Source of the DNA: Isotricha intestinalis
Lineage: Eukaryota; Ciliophora; Litostomatea; Vestibuliferida; Isotrichidae
Length of the DNA stretch: 64,000 nt
Reading direction: 5' to 3'
Assembly (NCBI GenBank): GCA_023807065.1
Contig: JAJJLU010000357.1
Coordinates: 1 to 64,000, forward strand
The notes beneath the pieces are model-generated. The model ran no database searches. It was not told the DNA's origin and worked only from the letters and a program-made list of their open reading frames with translations. Made by a program: the position numbers and the translations under genes. Position 1 is the stretch's first letter, and every line of letters begins with the position of its first letter. Shown in pieces: positions 1 through 9,535 of the stretch.

Positions 1-564
1 AAAAGATTTGGATGTGATTATATATTAAAAGGAAAAAATACAATAGATAGAATTTCGAAAAAAAAAGTTTACAATTATACATCAAAACACTTTCATTTAA
101 TTTTAATTCCAAATAAAAAAGTTCTTCAAGAAAATCAAAAATTAATAGATGTTAATGTTTATATTCCTGAATTTACCACAGGAAAAGAATTAAATATCTT
201 TTTATCCAAAATATTTAATGCAGATTATAATAAAAAATATAAAGAATTTATTGGAATTGATGAATTGAATGAAAATACAATTAAAATATATTATTTGACA
301 TCTGATGAAAGTAAAAATGATTTTGAACGTTTTTTTGAAAAAAATATAGAAAAATTTAAAAATGGAGAAAAAGTAGATGGAAGTGATTATTTAAAAAGAT
401 TTGGGGAAAAAACTCAAATGATTCAAATACAATATTTATATTTTGTATTAGAATTTTCAGAATTAGAAGAAGGAGAATATTTTATAAACATTCCTTTTAA
501 AATTGAAAAAGAAGAAGGATCAACAATTTTAGGATCTCATCTATCAAAGATAAACTCTGGGTAA
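1..564 (+). CDS. C-terminal part of an unrecognised protein (5' end outside window)
   Basis: The reading frame is open from base 1 to the TAA at 562-564, giving at least 187 residues. The first in-frame ATG lies well inside, so the gene begins upstream of the window. The visible part is hydrophilic and mixed alpha/beta in look, with an acidic Lys/Glu-rich middle and no obvious membrane segment. I do not recognise a family. Its last 28 bases overlap the tail of a decayed reading frame on the other strand. Confidence 0.6.
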   Translation, partial: KRFGCDYILKGKNTIDRISKKKVYNYTSKHFHLILIPNKKVLQENQKLIDVNVYIPEFTTGKELNIFLSKIFNADYNKKYKEFIGIDELNENTIKIYYLTSDESKNDFERFFEKNIEKFKNGEKVDGSDYLKRFGEKTQMIQIQYLYFVLEFSELEEGEYFINIPFKIEKEEGSTILGSHLSKINSG

Positions 565-1470
565 AAAAAATTAAAAATCAAAGAGACAAAAAATAACATA
601 ATTATCTTAATAATATTCTTTTGTTTTTTTCTATTATTAAATCTTTCATTGTTAAAAATTAATTCTTTATTTTTTATTTCTTTATCAAAAAATATTTTTG
701 TGATTTCAACTTTACTTTTAAATTGATTTTTATTGAGAGTTCCAATACTAAAATATAAAGGATATCTAAAAGAATTTTCATCACCTTCAAATCTCTTAAA
801 CATTGGGAAAATAAATTTAAAGAACTATTAAAGTAAAAACTAAGTTTTGAATCTTTAATTCTTATTGTATTTTTTTCATATTTTTCAAGAAAATTTATTG
901 TAGACAATAATAATCATTATTTATTATATTTTTATTATTATCTAATAATAATTCATCAAAGGCCAAATTATATATTGTTTTATTATTATTAATAGGATAA
1001 AAATAGGTTTTTTGGGAAGGATATGTATAAATAATAAAACTATTTCCTTTATTATTATAAAAAACCAAATATAAAAAATTGAACCATAATATATTTTATT
1101 TTGAGTAGAAAGTTTTAAACTAATTTGAATTTCAAAATTTGATGAATTAATTTGGTTTTTTAATTCTAAAATTCCAATATTGTCTTGTTGATTTGTATCT
1201 AATAAAATTATATTTTTTTCTATTTTAGAATTTTGGGTTAATGAATAAAAGTTTTTTAATTTATGAATAATATCTTCATTTTTATCTTTAAAATTTCATT
1301 AATTAATATTGAAGTTAATTCATTCAATTGAGCATTAAACATTATTTTATCAATGGTCATAATTATTTCATTTTTTTTGATTCTTTGTTTATGAATTAAA
1401 GAAATTATATTCATCAATGATTAATGCAGTAATTGATAACATAAGTTTATTATATATAGATTTTTTCCAT
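537..1470 (-). pseudogene. Decayed minus-strand gene with at least four frameshifts
   Basis: On the minus strand, protein-like segments follow one another but change frame: about 1400-1300 (contains NAQLNELTSILINEIL), 1290-1055 (KIEKNIILLDTNQQDNIG), 1048-905 (FIIYTYPSQKTYFYPINN), 907-815 (STINFLEKYEKNTIRIKD) and 803-537 (EGDENSFRYPLYFSIGT). Each switch can be explained by a one-base indel, two of them at or beside homopolymer runs. The last piece ends with a hydrophobic stretch (IIMLFFVSLIFNFFY) that could be a C-terminal membrane anchor. Similar but more broken sequence continues to about 1.8 kb. Family unknown. Assembly error in homopolymers is the alternative, but all neighbouring genes are intact. 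Confidence 0.5.
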
Positions 1471-3355
1471 TATGTTTATTTTTTAACTCTGGTTGTTTTG
1501 TTTGGTTTTTTAATTTTTTTCATAATATTTTATTAAGGAATTGTTTATATTTTTTTTTATTTAATTTATTCTTAGATTGAAAAGTCAAAATTATTTTTCT
1601 TTTTTTGAATCTTAGAAAAAGAATAATTGATTGATATTTTTATTTGTATTTAGGTTGAATTGTTCTTGATTAAATAATCTAATAATAAATTTGATTAATC
1701 TATATTATGTATTTTTTTAAAATCAAAGTTTCAGTATATTATCCAATCAAAATATGAATAAACGAATTACATTTTTCTTTAAAAAAGTTTAAGATTTATT
1801 GTAAATTTTAAAGAGATACATTTTTCATTTGAAATTCAACTATAATTTTCCTCTTTTATTATTATTTTTAATATAATTTGGATTTGTCCTGCTTTTTCTT
1901 TTTAATTACTATTAATATTCTTTCATAAATATAGAATAAAGAAAAGCAATTTGACACTGATTCATCTTTATGTAAAAGATAATAAACTGAAAATAAAGAG
2001 TCTAATATTAATTTTGATAATTTTATTTTGAATATTGAAAAGGAAGAAATTCTTTTCTAGAATAATAATTAAATTTATTATAATCAGTTAATTTAAATCA
2101 TAAACTGTTTAAATATTTATTTATTGAATTAATAAATATGTATAAGTTTTACAAAAATATCGCACTCCCAGTCTTCTTCCATTTTTCTAATTTATTCATT
2201 TTTTCTTTTTTTCACCTATTTTATTTAAAAGTTATTTTTTGGCTTTTCTATTTTCTCTATCTTTTTTATATTATTATTTTTTTTCTTTTCTATTTCTTTT
2301 TATTTATTCTTTAATTGAATTTTTTTTTTTTTTATTAATTATGTATTTTTTATTTTATTTTTGGTATAACTTTTTTTAAACATGTACTTTAAATATATGA
2401 TTATTAGAATCTTGTACTAAAAAACCATTCTTACTATCAAACTTAAATATATTTATTTAAATACTCTTCTCAAAAAGAAATAATTCTCAAAGAATCAAAA
2501 ACCTTCAGATATAAAAATATAAAAGAGAATAATAAATATAACATATATATATTTCAATTTCTCTAATAATTTATGTAAATAAACTAATTAAACCTAATAA
2601 AATTAGGGTTTTCATCATTATATTGTATTTTTATTTAAAAATTGGAGAGAAAAAAATATATTGATACCTTAATAAATGTATAATAATGTGTGGAAGAGAA
2701 ATTGAAATTTAATATGAATTGATGTTAAAGAAAAAGATAAAATAAATCAATAAATTAAAAGAAGAATTAGATTTATAGTGGTTATAAAAATAATAAAAGA
2801 AGAAAAAATAAGAAATAGTGTAAAACCAATAATTATATAGAATTAACAGACTAACAAATAATAATGACAAATTTACTGAAAAAGAATAAAATCAATAATT
2901 ATTGAACAAATACCAATGTTATTCTATCCAAATTTTTAAGAATGATAAATGGATTCAATTTGAAAAGAAATTTTACTTTACATAGAAAAGTTTTTTGAAA
3001 TAATATTATTACAACTTATGAAAAGTAATAGGGTAATTTCTAATTATTGAATTTCTATTTGTTGTACCATTGAAATAAAAGATACTTCTATGAAATTTTC
3101 GGTAATGAAAATTCCATTCACTTCTTAAAATTAATCAAATGAATAACAAAAAAAAACTAGAAAATATTAGTTTTATAGTAATAAAATGAAAAATTATTTT
3201 TTTCAATATTTCAAATAATTTTTTCTTTTGAGAATTGATAATTTTTATTTAATTTAAAAAATATTATATAATATTATTTAATTTTAAATGTTTTTATTAT
3301 AGATTTTACTTATGAAGCTTTGAAATTAAAATATATTTTTATAATTTAATATAAA
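1471..3355. other. Long gene-free stretch with decayed coding-like tracts
   Basis: No intact reading frame of useful length is present. Short protein-like tracts occur on both strands with in-frame TAA/TAG, for example plus 1926-2098 and plus 2665-3021, and minus about 1480-1850. The tracts look like eroded genes rather than random spacer, but in DNA this AT-rich the judgement is weak. A small GC-richer pocket sits at about 2160-2180. I see no tRNA, rRNA or transposon terminal repeats. Confidence 0.4.
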
Positions 3356-4081
3356 ATGAATAAACAAAATAAAAATTTGAATGATATTGCAAATAAAATA
3401 AGAACTATGCTTTTAATAGCAATAAATGATGAATTAAAAAAAAATAAAAAACATAATCATTTTTTCATAAATAGTAAACCTTTAAAAGAATATGATGATT
3501 ATAATGATTATATTATATTAGAAAGAGATATAATTGGTACAATTGATATTTATGAAAATAAAACTTCAGATTATCATGAATTTTTTAAAGCTCCAAGATA
3601 TAAATCAATTGAAGAAATAATAGTTCCAACAAGAAAATTAAGAATTTCAAAAAGAAGAAATGCAATAATTTCTATAGAGAATAAAATTAGTTTAACTAAA
3701 AATTTAAAACTTAAAAAGCAATATCAAAATAAGCAAAAATTAATAAATCATAGTATAAAAGTATTAAGATTTTATTGTTCTCATTTAAAAAGTAAACAAG
3801 TATTAAAAAGAACCTCAATAACAAGAAATAATAGTGAAATAATAAGAAGAAAAAAATATACAAATATTGGAAGTAATAGTCATGTTTTATCTTTAAAAAG
3901 TGATGCGATGAAAGTTAGGAAAATAAAATTTGAAAATGATAATGATACTATTATTCATTTACATAAAATGTATAAATCCAAAAAATCTTCTAAAAATGTA
4001 ATAAAAAAAATGAAAGATTTTGATTATTTAAAAAAAGAAGATAGTAATATAAATGCTAGAAACACTTTAATTTTTGAATGA
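3356..4081 (+). CDS. Hypothetical basic protein, 241 aa
   Basis: An intact frame runs from ATG to TGA, and is strongly Lys/Asn/Ile-rich and basic. There is no signal peptide or membrane segment. The N-terminal third includes an acidic Tyr/Asp patch (around residues 45-55, KEYDDYNDY). The middle (about 95-150) is a Lys/Arg-rich predicted helix. I do not recognise a family. It stands alone between two gene-poor stretches of about 2.4 kb and 1 kb, so it may be a lineage-specific gene. The intact length and normal codon choice argue that it is real. Confidence 0.55.
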   Translation: MNKQNKNLNDIANKIRTMLLIAINDELKKNKKHNHFFINSKPLKEYDDYNDYIILERDIIGTIDIYENKTSDYHEFFKAPRYKSIEEIIVPTRKLRISKRRNAIISIENKISLTKNLKLKKQYQNKQKLINHSIKVLRFYCSHLKSKQVLKRTSITRNNSEIIRRKKYTNIGSNSHVLSLKSDAMKVRKIKFENDNDTIIHLHKMYKSKKSSKNVIKKMKDFDYLKKEDSNINARNTLIFE

Positions 4082-4325
4082 AATTGTTTAATATGTATCA
4101 ACTTGATTTTTTGTGATATATTATTATGATAATATTTAATTTATTTTTTAAATTAATTATAATGAGTTTCAAAATATATAATTCTTTTTTTTAAAATTCT
4201 TAATTTTATACCAATACATCTGATAAATACTTTAATAATTTTGCAAATTCATAATAAAATGGTATTCTTTCATATGAAACAATTATATTTTTTACCTGAA
4301 ATTCTTAATGTTATATTCTTTTTTA

Positions 4326-4484
4326 ATGAACAAATATAGCTTATTTAGACTAAAACCTGTAAATATCTTAATTGATGATAGACTTCATTCAAATTATTTG
4401 ACTTTCTCTTTCCTAAATAACAGAAAAAAATATGACATAAAAATGTATCAAAAATTCAATCATAATCAAAATCCAAAAAAATGA
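4326..4484 (+). CDS. Possible small ORF or gene remnant, 52 aa
   Basis: ATG to TGA, 52 codons, beginning MNKYSLFRLKPVNILIDD. The composition is protein-like and includes residues that need GC-containing codons. There is no matching family and no flanking support. It could be a small gene, a fragment of a decayed gene, or chance. It lies in a spacer that carries other decayed tracts. Confidence 0.2.
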   Translation: MNKYSLFRLKPVNILIDDRLHSNYLTFSFLNNRKKYDIKMYQKFNHNQNPKK

Positions 4485-4586
4485 AAAAAAAATATATTCT
4501 GTACAATAGAAAATAAATTTAATTATTATAAATTATAAAAGTTATGATGTTTGGAATAATAATGATGAATAATTAATGTTTATATT

Positions 4587-4616
4587 TATTTCAAAGGGCA
4601 AAGCCATTTTGAAATA
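4587..4616. repeat. Imperfect 30-nt inverted repeat
   Basis: The left arm TATTTCAAAGGGC and the right arm GCCATTTTGAAATA are near-perfect reverse complements around an AAA loop. This gives a hairpin of about 12 pairs with one bulge or mismatch. It sits in the spacer between the hypothetical gene and the ankyrin/nucleotidyltransferase gene. Its function is unknown. Confidence 0.4.
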
Positions 4617-4661
4617 TGTTATGATAATATAATGAAATAAAATTTTTATCAATTAATTTAA

Positions 4662-4835
4662 AAAATTTGTGTTACCATCAAGTACCTTCAAATTTAATCA
4701 ATTTATTTATTAAAAGAAAAACCAACTTTCTTGGAGACAATATATTCAAATGATGAAAACACTGGAAATGATATTGAAAAAAAGTCTTTCATAACCTTTA
4801 TATATACACACATAAATAACTTTAATAATTTTTGA
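4662..4835 (+). pseudogene. Decayed protein-like tract with one in-frame stop
   Basis: In one frame the sequence reads KICVTIKYLQI, then TAA, then continues through KEKPTFLETIYSNDENTG and IEKKSFITFIYTHINNF to a TGA. The tract is 58 codons with a single internal stop, and no ATG or family could be assigned. It fits a gene relic like those at the left end of the window. The rest of the 4082-5138 spacer shows nothing else I can support. Confidence 0.25.
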
Positions 4836-5138
4836 GTGAGGTGTTGATAAAATAATTGAATTTGATTCATAGAATTGTTTACTAATATTTCTCACAAAAT
4901 GTAAAAATTGATTAATTTTTGTAGTGTATAATTAATAAATTTATTAAATTAAAGATTAATTTAAAACACATTTTAAAAACACTAAATATTATTATTACTT
5001 AAATTAAATTGTAAACGAGAGAAAATACAATTTATAAAAGATGATTATCTTTTAATGATATTATTCAATGGAATATATGATTTATTTAATATAAATAATA
5101 TTAATATATTAATTAATAATTCAATTATAAAACATAAT

Positions 5139-7991
5139 ATGTCTCAAATCCATCAAAATCAAATGAACAATACACCTAATCAACAATTTCCTCAAAATCA
5201 AATGCAATTAATTACAAATAGAAATTTTACTCAATATAATCAAAATGAACAGCAAAATATACAAAATATTCCAAATTTTCAAAATTATAAAGAAGAAGAT
5301 ATAATAAATCAAACTAATGAAATAAGAAATTTTATTGATAATAATAACATAAATGAATTATATAAATACATTAATATTAATCATCCTTCAAAACTTATTC
5401 TTCAAAACGGATTAATATATTTATTAGATGAATATCAAAAAAATCCTTCTTTTTATAAATTTTTAGAAATTTTTATTTGTTCTGGAATAGATGTTAATGA
5501 AACTTTTATTTATAATCACCAAAATTTTACTCTTTTAATGTTTGGTTTTATTGTCAATGATACAGAATTTATTAAATTAATATTAAAATTTGTTCAAGAT
5601 ATTAATCAAAATGACGGTAATAATAAAAATGCAATAATATATTCTGTATTATATAATATGAATGATAATCCAGAGTTAGTTTCTTTTTTGATAAAAGAAA
5701 AAGCAAATATAAATTCAACAACAAAGATAGAATTAAATAATTTATATGAAGTGCATTCAGTATTTACTTTAGCTTGTATTAAAGGTTTAACTAATATTGT
5801 AAGATTACTTTTAGAAAATAAAGTTAATGTAAATTTCCCAACTCAACCAAAAGGAGATACTGGATTACATTTAGCTGTTCAAAATAAACATTTTGAAATT
5901 GTTAGAATGCTTTTAAATAATCCTATGGTTTATGTGGATCAATTAAATACTTTTAAATTTAAAGCTTTTGATATTGCAAAAACAAATGGATATCATGAAG
6001 TAATTGAATTATTTCAAAATTATTATAATATGAAAAATGTTATGATTAATAATAATAATTCTCTTAATATGAATAATAATAATATGGAAAATAATAAATT
6101 TCAAGGTAATATGAATGTAGCACCTACTCCTGTTATTAGTAATATGAATATTAATAATAATAATCAAAATATGAATAGTAATCTGAATTTGAATAATAAT
6201 ATTAATATTAATAATCAACAAACTCCAATTATAACTAACTTAGATAATTCAATTCATTCTAGTGATATTGGAGAAACTATTGAAGATGATAAAGATAAAG
6301 ATAGTATTAGTAATTTAAGTATGGCACCTAATGTTCAAATGTTTCAAATTAATAATTCACATTTACCTATACAAAATATAATTCCTAATAATGAGAATAT
6401 ATATAATAATAATATAAGAGATAATAGTCATAAAAAAAAGATTTTCACTCAAAAAAATTTAGAAGACCTTAAAAATAAATTATCAACAAAAATAACAAAA
6501 AATACAAGAAAACATAATGGATATAATATACAAATCCCAATAGAGTTTATTTTAAATAATAATAATAATAATAATACAAATACATATGGTTCAATTGATG
6601 AATTTAATAAATTAAATAATTTTATAAGAATTTCCAATACTCCAACTTTATGTTTAGATTTAACAGATAAATCATATGAACTTGAATTAAAATTATCAAA
6701 ACTAAAGAATCAATTAAATGAAAAATTAGAAAAAATAAAACAATTAGAAACTCAAAAATCAGAAAGTGAGAAAATTTTAAATGAGCAAAAATCATATCTA
6801 ACCAAAAAAGAAGAAGAATTGATAAAATTAAAATCATCAAGTACTCAATATGATACTCAAATAAATGATTTAATAATTAAGAAAAATGAATTAATATCAA
6901 AAATTCCAGAAATTCAAAATTCAACACCATCAAAGAAAAATTTAAGTTCAAAAGAATATCTAGAATTAAAATTTCAACCAGCAAAATACGATGAAAACTT
7001 TGTAACACATATATTACAAAAAGATTTATTAGATTATCAAACATATATTCAAGAACAAATGCAAATGAAAAAATATAAAATAGAACAATTAATAGCAAAC
7101 GTTCAATCAACAGTAAATGAAGTATTAAAAAATTGTGAAATAAAAGTTTATGGGTCTTATGCAACAGGATTAGCATTACCTTGGAGTGATTTAGATTTAG
7201 TTTTAATAAACAGAAATCCAAAAATAAATCAAGTTGAACTTATTTTAAGAAATATCTATTATGGCTTTAAAGACAAATTATGGATAAACTCTATGAAATA
7301 TTCTGATAATTTACCTATGCCAACAATTAAAATTATCACTACAAATGAATTTAATTCTATTCATATTATTCTTTCTGTTCAAGATGATAAACATTATGGA
7401 TTAAGATGTGTTAATTTAGTTAAAAGTTATTTAAAAGAATATACTGTATTATTACCTTTGGTTTTTGCTTTGAAAACTATATTAAAAAATGCAAATTTAA
7501 ATAATAATAATTTAGGTGGTTTAAGCTCATATGGTTTAATTTTAATGGTTGTTTCATATATTCAAAGTAAAAGAGACAATAACAATTTACAAGATGAAGA
7601 AGTTGATATTATAGGAAAAACATTTCACGGTTTTTTAGGTCATTATGGAATTTATTTTGACTTTAATAAATATGTTATATTAACATATCCAATTAAAGAT
7701 AATAATACAACAAACATTGATAAAGATTCAGTTTTAAACTTAGGTGCAAATAACCATGAATTAATTATTGTAGATCCTTTAAATAATAAAAATAATGTGG
7801 CACAGAATACTTATCAATTTATGAATTTGAAAATGGCTTTTATGATTGCATTTATGATTACTAAAGAAGATTGTGAATGTGGTTGTCATTATGGAAGGGC
7901 ACTTCATGAACATACTTTAACTTCTACTGAACATTGTATTTTGAAAAGAATGTTTAATTCTGTTAAAAGATTTAGTGATAATACGAAATGA
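5139..7991 (+). CDS. Ankyrin-repeat / Trf4-Cid1-type nucleotidyltransferase fusion
   Basis: The frame is open from 5055, but the ATG at 5139 (MSQIHQNQMNN) starts the typical Gln/Asn-rich N-terminus and is preferred. Numbering here is from 5139. Residues about 50-300 form ankyrin-type repeats, for example GDTGLHLAVQNKHFEIVRML. Asn-rich linkers follow, then a coiled coil (about 515-600), then a nucleotidyltransferase core. The core has GSYATGLALPWSDLDLVLI, with Asp684 and Asp686. A PAP/25A-associated domain follows (LGGLSSYGLILMVVSYIQ and a Phe/Tyr-Gly motif HYGIYFDF). Family members add untemplated nucleotides to RNA 3' ends. The expected third catalytic Asp (HVDIS in relatives) reads HIILS, with Ile744, so activity is doubtful. 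The C-terminus holds a Cys/His cluster (CECGCH). Aurora kinase follows 125 bp downstream. Confidence 0.85.
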   Translation: MSQIHQNQMNNTPNQQFPQNQMQLITNRNFTQYNQNEQQNIQNIPNFQNYKEEDIINQTNEIRNFIDNNNINELYKYININHPSKLILQNGLIYLLDEYQKNPSFYKFLEIFICSGIDVNETFIYNHQNFTLLMFGFIVNDTEFIKLILKFVQDINQNDGNNKNAIIYSVLYNMNDNPELVSFLIKEKANINSTTKIELNNLYEVHSVFTLACIKGLTNIVRLLLENKVNVNFPTQPKGDTGLHLAVQNKHFEIVRMLLNNPMVYVDQLNTFKFKAFDIAKTNGYHEVIELFQNYYNMKNVMINNNNSLNMNNNNMENNKFQGNMNVAPTPVISNMNINNNNQNMNSNLNLNNNININNQQTPIITNLDNSIHSSDIGETIEDDKDKDSISNLSMAPNVQMFQINNSHLPIQNIIPNNENIYNNNIRDNSHKKKIFTQKNLEDLKNKLSTKITKNTRKHNGYNIQIPIEFILNNNNNNNTNTYGSIDEFNKLNNFIRISNTPTLCLDLTDKSYELELKLSKLKNQLNEKLEKIKQLETQKSESEKILNEQKSYLTKKEEELIKLKSSSTQYDTQINDLIIKKNELISKIPEIQNSTPSKKNLSSKEYLELKFQPAKYDENFVTHILQKDLLDYQTYIQEQMQMKKYKIEQLIANVQSTVNEVLKNCEIKVYGSYATGLALPWSDLDLVLINRNPKINQVELILRNIYYGFKDKLWINSMKYSDNLPMPTIKIITTNEFNSIHIILSVQDDKHYGLRCVNLVKSYLKEYTVLLPLVFALKTILKNANLNNNNLGGLSSYGLILMVVSYIQSKRDNNNLQDEEVDIIGKTFHGFLGHYGIYFDFNKYVILTYPIKDNNTTNIDKDSVLNLGANNHELIIVDPLNNKNNVAQNTYQFMNLKMAFMIAFMITKEDCECGCHYGRALHEHTLTSTEHCILKRMFNSVKRFSDNTK

Positions 7992-8116
7992 AATTTAAAA
8001 ATTATATAGTTTAAAATATATAAATTTAAAAAATTATATATTTATTATTATTTTTTTATTATATTTTTCCACTTTTTTAATTTATTTTTCCCGAAATTTA
8101 AATTTAAAAAAAAATT

Positions 8117-9490
8117 ATGGATAATGATATTCAAAAATTTCAAGAAATTATTAAAGTTCACCAAAGTGAAAATCCTTTTGAATTACAAAAAATAAATGAA
8201 TTTAATCTAAATCAAAATAATGTATATTCAAATGTTCAAAACAATCAAAAAGAATTTAAGAAAATCGATTGGATGTTAGAAATGGACACAAGCGGTATTC
8301 CAAAAGAAGATGATAATGGAAATTATTTGAATCAATCAGATGAAGCAATAATATCAAAATTTTTCCAAACTAAAAATGGTATTATTGAAGAACAATTTCA
8401 GAATAATGAATTAGTTAAAGATAGTATTTCAAATGAAAATTTTATTCAAAATGCAAATGTTAAACTTCAATCGCCTCCAAATTTAAATATATCAATACAT
8501 TCAAATCAAAAATCTAATGACCCAAAAAACATTTTTAAAGACAATAATAATAATAATAATGCAATTAATAATAATAGTAATTTAAACAATTCTTCCCTTA
8601 ATCTTCAAAATAATCATCAAACACCAAAAATCGACAAAAAATATTTCATAAATTTAAAAAAAGTAGAATTTATTCGTATGGGAATAACAAATCAATTTTG
8701 TTTAAAAGACTTCCAAATAGGAAAAAAATTAGGAACAGGAAAATTTGGAAGAGTATACTTAGTAAGAGAAAAGAAAACAGGATTTATATGTGCATTAAAA
8801 TTAGTAAGCAAAAAGCAATTAATATCAAATAACGTAGAAATACAACTTCGTAGAGAAATAGAAATTCAAAGTCACTTAAAACACAAAAACATAATAAGAT
8901 TATATAATTTTTTTTGGGATTCTCAAACAATATATTTAATATTAGAATACGCTCCAGGAGGAGAATTATATAAAGAATTAATGTCATCACCCAATGGAAG
9001 ATTTACAGAAGAAAAAGCAAGTAATTATATTAATCAAATGTGCGATGCATTAGAATATATTCATAAAAAACATGTTATTCACAGAGATATAAAACCAGAA
9101 AATATTTTAAATAGTTTAGGTACTATTAAATTAGCTGATTTTGGTTGGAGTATACATACTCCTAGTAAACAAAGAAAAACTTTTTGTGGTACTTTAGATT
9201 ATCTTGCTCCTGAAATTATTGAAAAACATATTCATGATGATAATGTTGATTTATGGTGTTTAGGAATTTTAATTTTTGAATTTTGTGCTGGAAGACCTCC
9301 TTTTGAAAGCAATACTCAATATGAAACTATGAAAAAAATCACTAATTTAAAAGTTAATTTCCCAACCTTTTTTTCTAGAGAAGTTAGAGATTTAATTTTA
9401 AAATTATTAAAAAGAAATCCTAATGAAAGAATTACTTTAAATGATGTTAGGAAACATCCTTGGATAAAAAAATACAATAAAAATATATAA
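8117..9490 (+). CDS. Aurora-type mitotic serine/threonine kinase
   Basis: A 457-residue protein. An Asn/Gln-rich N-terminal region of about 190 residues precedes a complete kinase domain (about 195-452). Visible motifs are the Gly-rich loop GTGKFGRVYL, the ALKLVSKKQL lysine, HRDIKPENIL, DFGWS, and the activation segment KTFCGTLDYLAPE. DFGWS and CGTLDYLAPE are hallmarks of Aurora kinases, which control spindle assembly, chromosome segregation and, in ciliated cells, cilium disassembly. All catalytic residues are present. The ATG follows an A-rich leader. Whether it corresponds to Aurora A or B cannot be told. Confidence 0.93.
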   Translation: MDNDIQKFQEIIKVHQSENPFELQKINEFNLNQNNVYSNVQNNQKEFKKIDWMLEMDTSGIPKEDDNGNYLNQSDEAIISKFFQTKNGIIEEQFQNNELVKDSISNENFIQNANVKLQSPPNLNISIHSNQKSNDPKNIFKDNNNNNNAINNNSNLNNSSLNLQNNHQTPKIDKKYFINLKKVEFIRMGITNQFCLKDFQIGKKLGTGKFGRVYLVREKKTGFICALKLVSKKQLISNNVEIQLRREIEIQSHLKHKNIIRLYNFFWDSQTIYLILEYAPGGELYKELMSSPNGRFTEEKASNYINQMCDALEYIHKKHVIHRDIKPENILNSLGTIKLADFGWSIHTPSKQRKTFCGTLDYLAPEIIEKHIHDDNVDLWCLGILIFEFCAGRPPFESNTQYETMKKITNLKVNFPTFFSREVRDLILKLLKRNPNERITLNDVRKHPWIKKYNKNI

Positions 9491-9535
9491 TATTTTATTT
9501 ACTATTTTTTTTCATTTTTTTATATATAAATATAA

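Noticed and set aside
1926..2098. Intact gene using TAA/TAG as glutamine (ciliate code)
   Set aside because: All recognisable genes here use TAA and TGA as real stops, so the host code is standard. The tract is short and can be decay or chance.
2159..2185. Possible 5S rRNA or tRNA fragment in a GC-richer pocket
   Set aside because: No cloverleaf or internal promoter pattern (A/B box) could be found around it.
5055..5138. Extended N-terminus of the ankyrin/nucleotidyltransferase protein
   Set aside because: An upstream in-frame ATG exists, but the segment is Asn/Ile-rich and structureless, and the ATG at 5139 begins the typical Gln-rich region. This is not excluded.
6009..7221. Minus-strand open frames within the ankyrin/nucleotidyltransferase gene
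   Set aside because: They are Ile/Leu/Phe-rich reverse-complement shadows of AAT- and TTA-rich coding DNA with no family features.
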